This document shows positions 1 to 5,098 of a DNA stretch of 5,098 bases, one piece after another. The translations under genes were made by a program, and so were the position numbers. Source of the stretch: JALZAA01 sp046727755 (GTDB taxonomy: Bacteria; Actinomycetota; Acidimicrobiia; IMCC26256; JACDBD01); NCBI GenBank assembly GCA_046727755.1, contig JBKPDG010000018.1:1-5098 (forward strand), written 5' to 3'. The first letter of the stretch is position 1. Every line of letters starts with the position of its first letter. The notes below the pieces were generated by a model. The model worked only from the letters and a program-made list of their open reading frames with translations. It was not told the origin of the DNA and did no database searches.

Positions 1-587
1 CCGTACACCGCGCCGGACTGCACCGACTCCATCGTCGACTTGCCGATGACGTTCTTCGGAGCGACCAGCTCGACGCGACGCAGAGCGGCGGCGCGGGCAA
101 ACAGCGCGTCCATTGCGATCTCGATCCCGGGGAAGATCGCACCGCCGAGGTACTCGCCCTTCTCGCTGATCGCCTCGATCGTGTTGGCGGTGCCGAAGTC
201 GACGACGATCGACGGCCCGCCATAGAGGTCGTAGGCGGCGACGGCGTTGGCGATGCGGTCGGGCCCGACCTCCTTCGGGTTGTCGTAGAGGATCGGCATG
301 CCACTGCGGACACCGGGCTCGACGACGAGCGCGTCGAAGCCGAAGTAGCGCCGCGTCATCAGGCGGAGCGCCGCCGTCACGCGCGGGACGCCGGACGCGA
401 TCGCGACCCCCGTCACCTGAGCGTCGAACGAGAACCCGTGGAAGCCGAGGAACTGCTGGATCATCAGGGCCAGCTCGTCCTCGGTGCGGTCGGCGACGGT
501 CGCGATGCGCCAGTGGTCGGCCAGCTCGGCGTCGTCGAACAGGCCGATCACCGTCTGGGTGTTGCCGGCGTCGATGGCGAGCAGCAC
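1..587 (-). CDS. coaX: Type III pantothenate kinase (CoaX), C-terminus cut off by the window edge
   Basis: This cytoplasmic enzyme phosphorylates pantothenate to 4'-phosphopantothenate with ATP, the first step of coenzyme A synthesis. The frame opens with GTG at 587 and runs off the window after 195 residues; family members are about 255-260 residues, so the last quarter is missing. Family motifs seen are the N-terminal phosphate-binding DAGNT (residues 6-10), YDNPKEVGPDR (101-111, with the likely catalytic Asp110), VVDFGTANT (128-136), GGAIFPGIE (148-156) and IGKSTMESVQSG (181-192). The usual motif is DFGTATT, so Asn135 is a small departure. The GTG start is chosen because it gives the standard MLLAIDAGNT opening. 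It sits 3 bases after the nadC stop, with GAGG (599-596) 8 bases ahead. CoaX is the CoA-pathway partner of panC and panD upstream. The family is insensitive to CoA feedback in characterised members. Identity is very secure. Confidence 0.95.
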   Translation of the reverse strand, partial: MLLAIDAGNTQTVIGLFDDAELADHWRIATVADRTEDELALMIQQFLGFHGFSFDAQVTGVAIASGVPRVTAALRLMTRRYFGFDALVVEPGVRSGMPILYDNPKEVGPDRIANAVAAYDLYGGPSIVVDFGTANTIEAISEKGEYLGGAIFPGIEIAMDALFARAAALRRVELVAPKNVIGKSTMESVQSGAVY

Positions 588-590
588 CGG

Positions 591-1451
591 TCAGGCCTCG
601 GCTTCCACGTCGAGCCCGAGGTCGAGCGCAGGCGCAGACTGGGTAATCGCGCTCGTCGAGATCAGGTCGGGACCAGCGGCCGCGTACTTGGCGACCGTGT
701 CGAGGGTGACGCGACCGGAGACCTCGATCAGCACGCCGGGACGGCTGCTCTCGCGCACGATCGCCACGCACTTCTTCACCTGCGCCGGCGTCATGTTGTC
801 GAGCATCACGACGCCGGCCCCGGCCTCGACCGCCTCCGCAACCTGCTGCGGCCGCTCGCACTCGACCTCGACGGTGCGGCCGGGCCAGCGGTCGCTCGCC
901 GCCTGCACCGACTTCTCGATACCCAGACCGGCGAGGTGGTTGTCCTTGATCAAGAGCGCATCCGACAGCGATGCCCGGTGGTTGTGGCCACCGCCGGCTC
1001 GGACGGCGGCCTTCTCGAGCGCGCGCAGCCCGGGCAGCGTCTTACGGGTGTCGAGGATGCGGACTCGTCCGCCGGCGGCATCCACGAACTTGCGAGTGAG
1101 GGTGGCGACACCCGAGAGGTGACAGAGGAAGTTGAGCGCGGTTCGCTCGCCGCTCAGGATCGAGCGCATCCGACCGAAGACGCGGCCGAGCTCGTGGCCG
1201 GCCGTGACCGCGTCGCCGTCCTGCGCCCGCCACGTCACCGTGACGTCGGCGTCGAGCTGCCGGTACACCTCGCCGGCGACCAGCGTGCCGGCAAGCACGC
1301 CGTCCTGCCGGGCGACGACGCGGCCCGTACCGAAGGTGGCCTGGGGGATAACGGCTTGCGAGGTGAGGTCGCCCAGCACGCCGAGGTCCTCGTCGAGAGC
1401 GACGGCGACGGCCTCCCGCATGAAGCTCACGGCCGGGTCGACGTCACTCAC
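591..1451 (-). CDS. nadC: Nicotinate-nucleotide diphosphorylase (carboxylating), quinolinate phosphoribosyltransferase
   Basis: NadC converts quinolinate and PRPP to nicotinate mononucleotide, CO2 and pyrophosphate, completing the de novo entry into NAD synthesis. The 286-residue length is normal for the family. Visible motifs are the N-terminal ED...GDLT (residues 21-30), LSGERTALNFL (99-109, Arg103 for substrate binding), DTRKTLPGLR (134-143, Arg136 and Lys137), GGGHNHR (153-159), LIKDNH (167-172, Lys169), the acidic VEVECE (194-199), MLDNM (216-220) and the closing TQSAPALDLGLD (270-281). EVSGR (243-247) replaces the common E-x-SGG. The start is GTG at 1451, overlapping the nadB stop as GTGA, so translation is probably coupled. 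An ATG at residue 11 (1421) is the alternative start, but it would lose the overlap. AGGAG lies 11 bases ahead of the GTG. The stop TGA (593-591) is 3 bases from coaX. Confidence 0.97.
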   Translation of the reverse strand: MSDVDPAVSFMREAVAVALDEDLGVLGDLTSQAVIPQATFGTGRVVARQDGVLAGTLVAGEVYRQLDADVTVTWRAQDGDAVTAGHELGRVFGRMRSILSGERTALNFLCHLSGVATLTRKFVDAAGGRVRILDTRKTLPGLRALEKAAVRAGGGHNHRASLSDALLIKDNHLAGLGIEKSVQAASDRWPGRTVEVECERPQQVAEAVEAGAGVVMLDNMTPAQVKKCVAIVRESSRPGVLIEVSGRVTLDTVAKYAAAGPDLISTSAITQSAPALDLGLDVEAEA

Positions 1452-3046
1452 CGCGCCGCCCGCTCCTGTTCCGGGAGGGGAACGAAGCTCGGTTGCCCGC
1501 CGGGACCGAACACGAACCGGCCGAGGAAGGCGGACGACGGATCGGGGAAGTCGAGGCGGGTGTGCGTCCCACGGGATTCGGTCCGCGCCCGCGCCGCGTC
1601 GACGAGCCCGCTGCTTACCGTCACCAGGTTGCGGACCTCGGTGTCCGCCGTGTCGGTCATCTCCGCCAGCGCGGCCGCGGCGCGCTCGAGGCTCGAGGCG
1701 TCGCGGAGCACGCCGGCCTCACGGGTCATGAGCCGTTGGAGGTCGCCACGCTCCACGCCGCGTTGGGTCACAAACCGGTGCTCTGGGCCCCGTTTCCGAC
1801 CCAACGCCGGGGCGGCGTACGGCTCGACGCGGCGGAGCACGCCGTTCTCGTCGGGCTCGTCCTTGCCTCCCGCGATGGCATCGATGGCGCGGCGGGCGAA
1901 CACGAGGCCGTCGAGAAGGGAGTTCGAGGCGAGGCGGTTGGCGCCGTGCACGCCCGAGCACGCCGCTTCGCCGCACGCCCACAGCCCGCGCAGGGTCGTC
2001 GCGCCGTCGAGGTCCGTGCAGACGCCGCCGCACAGGTAGTGGGCGGCGGGGGCGACCGGGAGCCAGTCGCGTCGGGGGTCGAGCCCGACGGCGCGGCAGG
2101 CCCGCCAGATCGTCGGGAACCGTGCCTCGAATCCCCGGATCGACGTCGCGTCCAGCCACAGGTGGTCGGTGCCCTGCTCGTGGAGCCGGCGCGTGATGGC
2201 CCGGGCCACGACGTCACGGGGCGCGAGATCGCCGAGCGGGTGCTCGTCGGCCATGAACGCGCGCCCGTGTCGGTCACGCAGGACCGCGCCCTCGCCCCGC
2301 AGGGCCTCGGAGAGGAGCGGCCGGGGCATCGCCGGGTGGTGCAGCGCGGTCGGGTGGAACTGCATGAACTCGACGTCGGCGACTGCGACCCCGGCGCGCA
2401 GGGCCATCGCGATGCCGTCGCCGGTCGACAGCGCCGGGTTGGTCGTCACCGCGAAGCACTGCCCGGCGCCGCCGGTGGCGACGATCGTGTGACTCGCTCG
2501 GACTTCGGTCGTGGCGCCATCGGCCGACCTCGCCATCACCCCCGCCGCCCGGCCCTCCTCCACGAGCAGGTCGAGTGCGAGCCAACCTTCGCGCACCTCC
2601 GCCGTCGTCGCCTCGACCGCAGCAACCAGCGCCCGCTCGATCTCGGCGCCGGTGGCGTCACCGCCCGCGTGCAGCACCCGGGCCGCCGAGTGGCCGCCTT
2701 CGCGCGCCAGCGCGAGCGCGGCGGCCTCACCGTCGCCGGTCTGGTCGAACACCGCGCCCATCGAGATGAGCTCGCGCACTCGTTCGGGGCCTTCGCTGAC
2801 GAGCACGCGCACGGCATCCGGATCGCAGAGGCCGGCGCCGGCGGCGATGGTGTCGGAGAGGTGCAGCTCGGGCGAGTCGTCGGCGCGGCCGTCGAGCGCG
2901 GCGGCGACGCCGCCTTGCGCGTACCGCGTCGCGGAATGGGCGAGCTCGCCCTTCGTGAGGACGACGACCGACCACCCGGCGCGTGCGGCGTGGACGGCTC
3001 CCGACAAGCCGGCGATCCCGCTGCCGAGCACCAGCAGGTCGAACAT
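1448..3046 (-). CDS. nadB: L-aspartate oxidase
   Basis: This FAD flavoprotein oxidises L-aspartate to iminoaspartate, which quinolinate synthase (NadA, not in this window) condenses with dihydroxyacetone phosphate. The product is 532 residues, a usual length. In order it shows the FAD-binding GSGIAG (8-13), AQGGVAA (43-49), REGGHSAAR (115-123), TGGAG (191-195), TTNP with STGDG (201-211), MQFHPTAL (228-235), LLSEALRGEG (244-253), APRDVV (275-280), HYLCGGV (336-342) and HGANRLASNSLLDG (367-380). The catalytic set known from E. coli NadB is present as Glu116, His231, Arg277, His336 and Arg371. The C-terminal helical domain keeps RNL and ESRG (471-473, 490-493). ESRG and the His-containing Rossmann-flavin domain are shared with succinate dehydrogenase flavoprotein, but the soluble architecture and the nadC neighbour favour NadB. 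The ATG at 3046 is set by the FAD motif and follows a 30-base gap after panD. It overlaps nadC by 4 bases. Confidence 0.97.
   Translation of the reverse strand: MFDLLVLGSGIAGLSGAVHAARAGWSVVVLTKGELAHSATRYAQGGVAAALDGRADDSPELHLSDTIAAGAGLCDPDAVRVLVSEGPERVRELISMGAVFDQTGDGEAAALALAREGGHSAARVLHAGGDATGAEIERALVAAVEATTAEVREGWLALDLLVEEGRAAGVMARSADGATTEVRASHTIVATGGAGQCFAVTTNPALSTGDGIAMALRAGVAVADVEFMQFHPTALHHPAMPRPLLSEALRGEGAVLRDRHGRAFMADEHPLGDLAPRDVVARAITRRLHEQGTDHLWLDATSIRGFEARFPTIWRACRAVGLDPRRDWLPVAPAAHYLCGGVCTDLDGATTLRGLWACGEAACSGVHGANRLASNSLLDGLVFARRAIDAIAGGKDEPDENGVLRRVEPYAAPALGRKRGPEHRFVTQRGVERGDLQRLMTREAGVLRDASSLERAAAALAEMTDTADTEVRNLVTVSSGLVDAARARTESRGTHTRLDFPDPSSAFLGRFVFGPGGQPSFVPLPEQERAAR
1463..1467 (-). 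promoter_or_regulatory. Ribosome binding site of nadC
   Basis: AGGAG on the transcribed strand lies 11 bases before the GTG at 1451, within the end of nadB. The spacing is a little long, but it supports the GTG over the ATG ten codons downstream. Confidence 0.65.
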
Positions 3047-3076
3047 CAGCCCAGCCTACTGATCGCAGTCGTGTCG
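3047..3076 (-). other. panD-nadB intergenic gap, the only real spacer in the operon
   Basis: Thirty bases separate the panD stop from the nadB start. On the transcribed strand they contain AGTAGG (3060-3055), one mismatch from AGGAGG, placed 8 bases before the nadB ATG as a likely ribosome binding site. A weak 4-bp inverted repeat (ACTG/CAGT, loop of 4) sits in the middle, but no U-run follows it, so it is not a terminator. I see no convincing promoter here. Confidence 0.6.
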
Positions 3077-3466
3077 TTACGGGGCCAGTTCGTGAAGCTC
3101 TCGGTCGAGAGCCTGGAAGTCCTCGTCGGTGGGACGGTTGCGCGAATCGACATGCACGACCCGAGGGACGTACGACTCGAGCTCCGCCTCGTCGTACTGG
3201 GCGTAGCTGATCACGATGACGCGGTCGCCCGTGTGCACGAGGCGGGCTGCCGCGCCGTTGATGATCACGTCGCCGGGGCCACCGGTGATCGCGTACGTCT
3301 CGAAGCGCGCGCCGTTGTCGAGGTCGAGCACGTGCACCTGCTCGTGCTCGAGCACGTCGGCCAGCTCCATGAGCTTCGGATCGAGCGTGATCGACCCCAC
3401 GTAGTTCAGGTCGGAGCCCGTGACCGTGGCCCGGTGGATCTTGGACTTCATCATCGTTCGACGCAT
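3077..3466 (-). CDS. panD: Aspartate 1-decarboxylase, pyruvoyl-dependent
   Basis: PanD decarboxylates L-aspartate to beta-alanine, the amine half of pantothenate. It is made as a proenzyme of 129 residues that self-cleaves between Gly24 and Ser25, turning Ser25 into the pyruvoyl cofactor. That pair is present as YVGSIT (22-27) and falls at the same numbering as in E. coli PanD. Lys9, Arg54, Thr57 and Tyr58, known active-site or cleavage residues, are conserved, as is INGAAA (69-74). The loop before it (TGGPGDVI, 61-68) appears two residues shorter than the common form. The same frame stays open far upstream by chance. The ATG at 3466 is right because it yields the standard MRRTMMKSKIHR opening, shares its A with the panC stop (TGATG), and has AGGAGAG 9 bases ahead. 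In some lineages PanD needs the activator PanZ, but no such gene is visible here. Confidence 0.97.
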   Translation of the reverse strand: MRRTMMKSKIHRATVTGSDLNYVGSITLDPKLMELADVLEHEQVHVLDLDNGARFETYAITGGPGDVIINGAAARLVHTGDRVIVISYAQYDEAELESYVPRVVHVDSRNRPTDEDFQALDRELHELAP

Positions 3467-4371
3467 CAGCTGGTGCTCTCCTGTTGGGCGAGTGTGATGA
3501 CGCCGAGGTCGGTCGAGACCTCGGCGCCGGCGATCTGCATCGTCACGTTGTCGATCAGGCGCGCGTTGCCGACTTGTGCCGCCACCGCCACGACGACCTC
3601 GCCGTCGAGGGCGGCGACCGGCGCGAGGTCGGAGGTCCGTCGGACCTCGACATACTCGAGCTCGAGACCGTGGCGCGCTGCTTCGGCTTCGACGACGGCC
3701 GCGACGCGGCCGGGTGAACGCTCGCCGACCTCGACGGCCGCCGCACCGGCGCGCAGCGAAGCGAAGATGCCGGTGGCGCGGCTGCGCTCGCCGGCCGACA
3801 GGTACGCGTTCCGGCTCGACATCGCTACTCCGTCGGGCTCGCGCACCAGCGGGCAGCCGACGACCTCGACGGGCAGATCGAGGTCGGCTGCCATGCGCCG
3901 CACGACGGCGAGCTGCTGGAAGTCCTTGCGACCGAAGTAGGCGGTGCACGGGCCGGTGATCGAGAAGAGCTTGGCGACGACCGTGGTGACGCCGTCGAAG
4001 TGCGTCGGCCGGGCGGCGCCGCACAAGCCTTCGGTGAGCCCGGCGACGTGGACCGTCGTGACCGTCGGCTCGGGATACATCTCCGGCACGCTCGGCGCGA
4101 ACAGAACGTCGACGCCCTCCGCCTCGGCGGCGGTGGTGTCGGCGGCGAGGTCGCGGGGGTAGCCCTCGAGGTCCTCGCCCGCGCCGAACTGCAGCGGGTT
4201 CACGAAGATCGTCGTGACCACAAGATCGTGGTTGGCGCGCGCGACGCGCATGAGCGAACGGTGGCCCTCGTGGAAGAAGCCCATCGTCGGCACGAGCCCG
4301 ACGGTCCGCCCGTTCCTGCGTGCGGCCTCGCAGTGGTCGCGCAACTCGGCGATGCGCTCGACGACGATCAT
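3466..4371 (-). CDS. panC: Pantothenate synthetase (pantoate--beta-alanine ligase)
   Basis: PanC activates (R)-pantoate with ATP to pantoyl-adenylate and joins it to beta-alanine, giving pantothenate, AMP and pyrophosphate. The protein has 301 residues, typical of the family. Its N-terminal nucleotidyltransferase domain shows PTMGFFHEGH (28-37, His34 and His37), FVNPLQF (57-63, Asn58 and Gln61 for pantoate), RPTHFDGV (121-128), YFGRKDFQQ (145-153, Lys149) and the KMSKS-like DGVAMSSRN (180-188). GFFHEGH replaces the more usual GALHEGH. The frame is open upstream to 4788, but the ATG at 4371 matches the family start (MIVVERIAEL), has AGGAG 8 bases ahead, and overlaps the upstream stop as ATGA. 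PanC feeds CoaX downstream and uses the beta-alanine made by the next gene, panD, whose start shares one base with the panC stop. Confidence 0.98.
   Translation of the reverse strand: MIVVERIAELRDHCEAARRNGRTVGLVPTMGFFHEGHRSLMRVARANHDLVVTTIFVNPLQFGAGEDLEGYPRDLAADTTAAEAEGVDVLFAPSVPEMYPEPTVTTVHVAGLTEGLCGAARPTHFDGVTTVVAKLFSITGPCTAYFGRKDFQQLAVVRRMAADLDLPVEVVGCPLVREPDGVAMSSRNAYLSAGERSRATGIFASLRAGAAAVEVGERSPGRVAAVVEAEAARHGLELEYVEVRRTSDLAPVAALDGEVVVAVAAQVGNARLIDNVTMQIAGAEVSTDLGVITLAQQESTS
3476..3482 (-). promoter_or_regulatory. Ribosome binding site of panD
   Basis: AGGAGAG on the transcribed strand lies 9 bases before the ATG at 3466, inside the last codons of panC. It supports the short 129-residue PanD over the much longer open frame that runs through panC. 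Confidence 0.8.
3501..3526 (-). other. Perfect 10-bp inverted repeat (possible RNA hairpin) at the end of panC
   Basis: Arms at 3501-3510 (CGCCGAGGTC) and 3517-3526 (GACCTCGGCG) are exact reverse complements around a 6-base loop, giving a GC-rich stem in the transcript. It lies in the panC coding region (residues around AEVSTDLGV, 283-291), 18 bases before the panD ribosome binding site. No U-run follows, so it is not an intrinsic terminator. The repeat is certain; any function is unknown. Confidence 0.5.
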
Positions 4372-5098
4372 GCGCGCGTCTCCTGACGCGGCTCGGCGTC
4401 GGCTTCGGCGTCGCTCTGACCGGCGAGCCGGCGCGCCTCGCGCACCAGCGCCTCGTACCCGTCGCGCTCGTCGTACGGCAGGGCGTCGACGTGGCGGGCG
4501 ATCGTCGCGTCGTCGCCGCGGGCGACGGGGCCGGTGAGCGCGGCGGCGGGGCCGAGCTCGTCGACGTTCTCGACCGTCCCCCGCACCAGCGGGAGCAACG
4601 CCTCGAACGGCACGCCGGCGTGCGCGGCCAGCCGCTCGACCTGGCCGAGCAAGGCGACGAGGTGGTTCGATGCCACGCACGCGGCCGCGTGATACCGAAC
4701 GCGATGGGCCGCGTCGAGGCGGAACGGTCGCATGCCGAGCGTGAGCGCGATCTTCTCGACGCGGGGCGACCCGTCGACCGCGCACCACGAGCCCGCGAGA
4801 CGGCGCCGGCCCACATCGGCCGAGGGCAGCGACTGGAGAGGGTGCAGGGAACCGACTTCGACGTCCGGCCGCGCGAGCAGTACGCCGTCGAGCTCGTGCA
4901 ACGTCGACGCGCCGGAGAGGTGGACGACGAGCGCGCCGGCCCGTAGCGAGGGTGCGAGCGCGGTGGCGACGTTCGCAATGGCCGCGTCGGGCGTGGCAAT
5001 GACCACGACATCGGCTTCGCGACCGGCGTCCGCGACCACGACCGCCGGCGCCGCGAGTCGAGCCGCGGCGGCCCAGGTCGAGGGAGCGTCGAGCGAGC
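4368..5098 (-). CDS. Rossmann-like and DUF2520 domain protein, N-terminus cut off by the window edge; candidate ketopantoate reductase
   Basis: This frame enters at the window edge and ends with TGA at 4370-4368; 242 residues are visible. The missing start should hold roughly the first 50 residues, including the glycine-rich NAD(P) loop. What remains shows the second half of a Rossmann fold (ADVVVIATPD, visible residues 28-37; VVHLSGA, 57-63; SLHPLQS, 83-89). A helical C-terminal domain follows, with YHAAACVASNHLVALL (135-150), PLVRGTVENV (169-178) and ALTGPVARGD (186-195). These are the hallmark stretches of the Rossmann/DUF2520 family, which resembles short 6-phosphogluconate-dehydrogenase-type reductases. 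The tail after about 220 is acidic and probably disordered. The stop overlaps the panC start (ATGA), so the two are likely co-translated. The alternative ketopantoate reductase PanG is, as far as I recall, a protein of this kind. Family assignment is secure; the enzymatic role is inferred from context. Confidence 0.88.
   Translation of the reverse strand, partial: SLDAPSTWAAAARLAAPAVVVADAGREADVVVIATPDAAIANVATALAPSLRAGALVVHLSGASTLHELDGVLLARPDVEVGSLHPLQSLPSADVGRRRLAGSWCAVDGSPRVEKIALTLGMRPFRLDAAHRVRYHAAACVASNHLVALLGQVERLAAHAGVPFEALLPLVRGTVENVDELGPAAALTGPVARGDDATIARHVDALPYDERDGYEALVREARRLAGQSDAEADAEPRQETRA
4380..4384 (-). promoter_or_regulatory. Ribosome binding site of panC
   Basis: AGGAG on the transcribed strand lies 8 bases before the ATG at 4371, inside the last codons of the DUF2520 gene. 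It decides the panC start against the longer frame that stays open to 4788. Confidence 0.8.

Noticed and set aside
438..2039. A 533-codon open frame on the plus strand opposite coaX, nadC and nadB
   Set aside because: Same reason: it is the complement of well-supported genes, of low complexity, with no family signature.
1448..3046. Succinate dehydrogenase or fumarate reductase flavoprotein as an alternative to NadB
   Set aside because: The HGANRLASNSLLDG and HYLCGGV motifs, the 532-residue length and the overlap with nadC fit L-aspartate oxidase, and no iron-sulfur or membrane-anchor subunit gene is nearby.
3343..3356. A 14-base perfect palindrome (CGTGCTCGAGCACG) within panD, with a further copy of its half at 3325-3332
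   Set aside because: It falls on codons for repeated Glu, His, Val and Leu residues in a conserved stretch of PanD and is explained by codon bias. There is no neighbouring element to suggest a binding site.
1493..3940. An 815-codon open frame on the plus strand across nadB, panD and panC
   Set aside because: It lies antisense to three securely identified genes, its translation is rich in Arg, Gly, Ala and Val with no recognisable motif, and long antisense frames are expected in DNA this GC-rich.
3466..4788. A 440-codon version of panC starting at 4788
   Set aside because: The extra N-terminal part overlaps the DUF2520 gene in another frame. The family start, the ribosome binding site and the ATGA overlap all point to 4371.
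3077..5011. A 644-codon minus-strand frame ending at the panD stop
   Set aside because: Only the last 129 codons are a gene (panD). The upstream part reads panC and the DUF2520 gene out of frame and is Arg-rich noise.

Overview
The window reads as a stretch of chromosome from a high-GC bacterium (about 70% GC by eye, strong G/C bias at third codon positions). It is most plausibly an actinomycete-type organism (Actinomycetota, perhaps a deep-branching class such as Acidimicrobiia). Gene order and protein sequence support this: a Rossmann/DUF2520 protein followed by panC, panD and a type III pantothenate kinase is a known actinobacterial arrangement. The class-level guess is only an inference.

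All genes lie on the minus strand, so transcription runs from high to low coordinates. In that order they are: a Rossmann/DUF2520 dehydrogenase-like protein (5098-4368, N-terminus cut by the window edge), panC (4371-3466), panD (3466-3077), nadB (3046-1448), nadC (1451-591) and coaX (587 to the window edge, C-terminus cut). Packing is extremely tight. DUF2520/panC share ATGA, panC/panD share the A of TGATG, nadB/nadC share GTGA, and nadC/coaX are 3 bases apart. The only real gap is 30 bases between panD and nadB. This looks like one polycistronic, translationally coupled operon whose promoter lies beyond position 5098. No promoter or intrinsic terminator is visible inside.

The genes form two cofactor pathways that both draw on L-aspartate. 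PanD decarboxylates aspartate to beta-alanine, PanC condenses it with pantoate to pantothenate, and CoaX phosphorylates pantothenate, the first step toward coenzyme A. NadB oxidises aspartate to iminoaspartate. NadA, which is not in this window, would make quinolinate from it, and NadC turns quinolinate into nicotinate mononucleotide for NAD. The DUF2520 protein is the one member without a settled role. Its position overlapping panC makes it a candidate for the missing ketopantoate reductase step.

There is no mobile element, CRISPR array, RNA gene or obviously foreign segment. The content is housekeeping metabolism. The points most worth a second look are the DUF2520 gene, the joining of the pantothenate/CoA and NAD modules in one operon, and a perfect 10-bp hairpin just ahead of the panD ribosome binding site.
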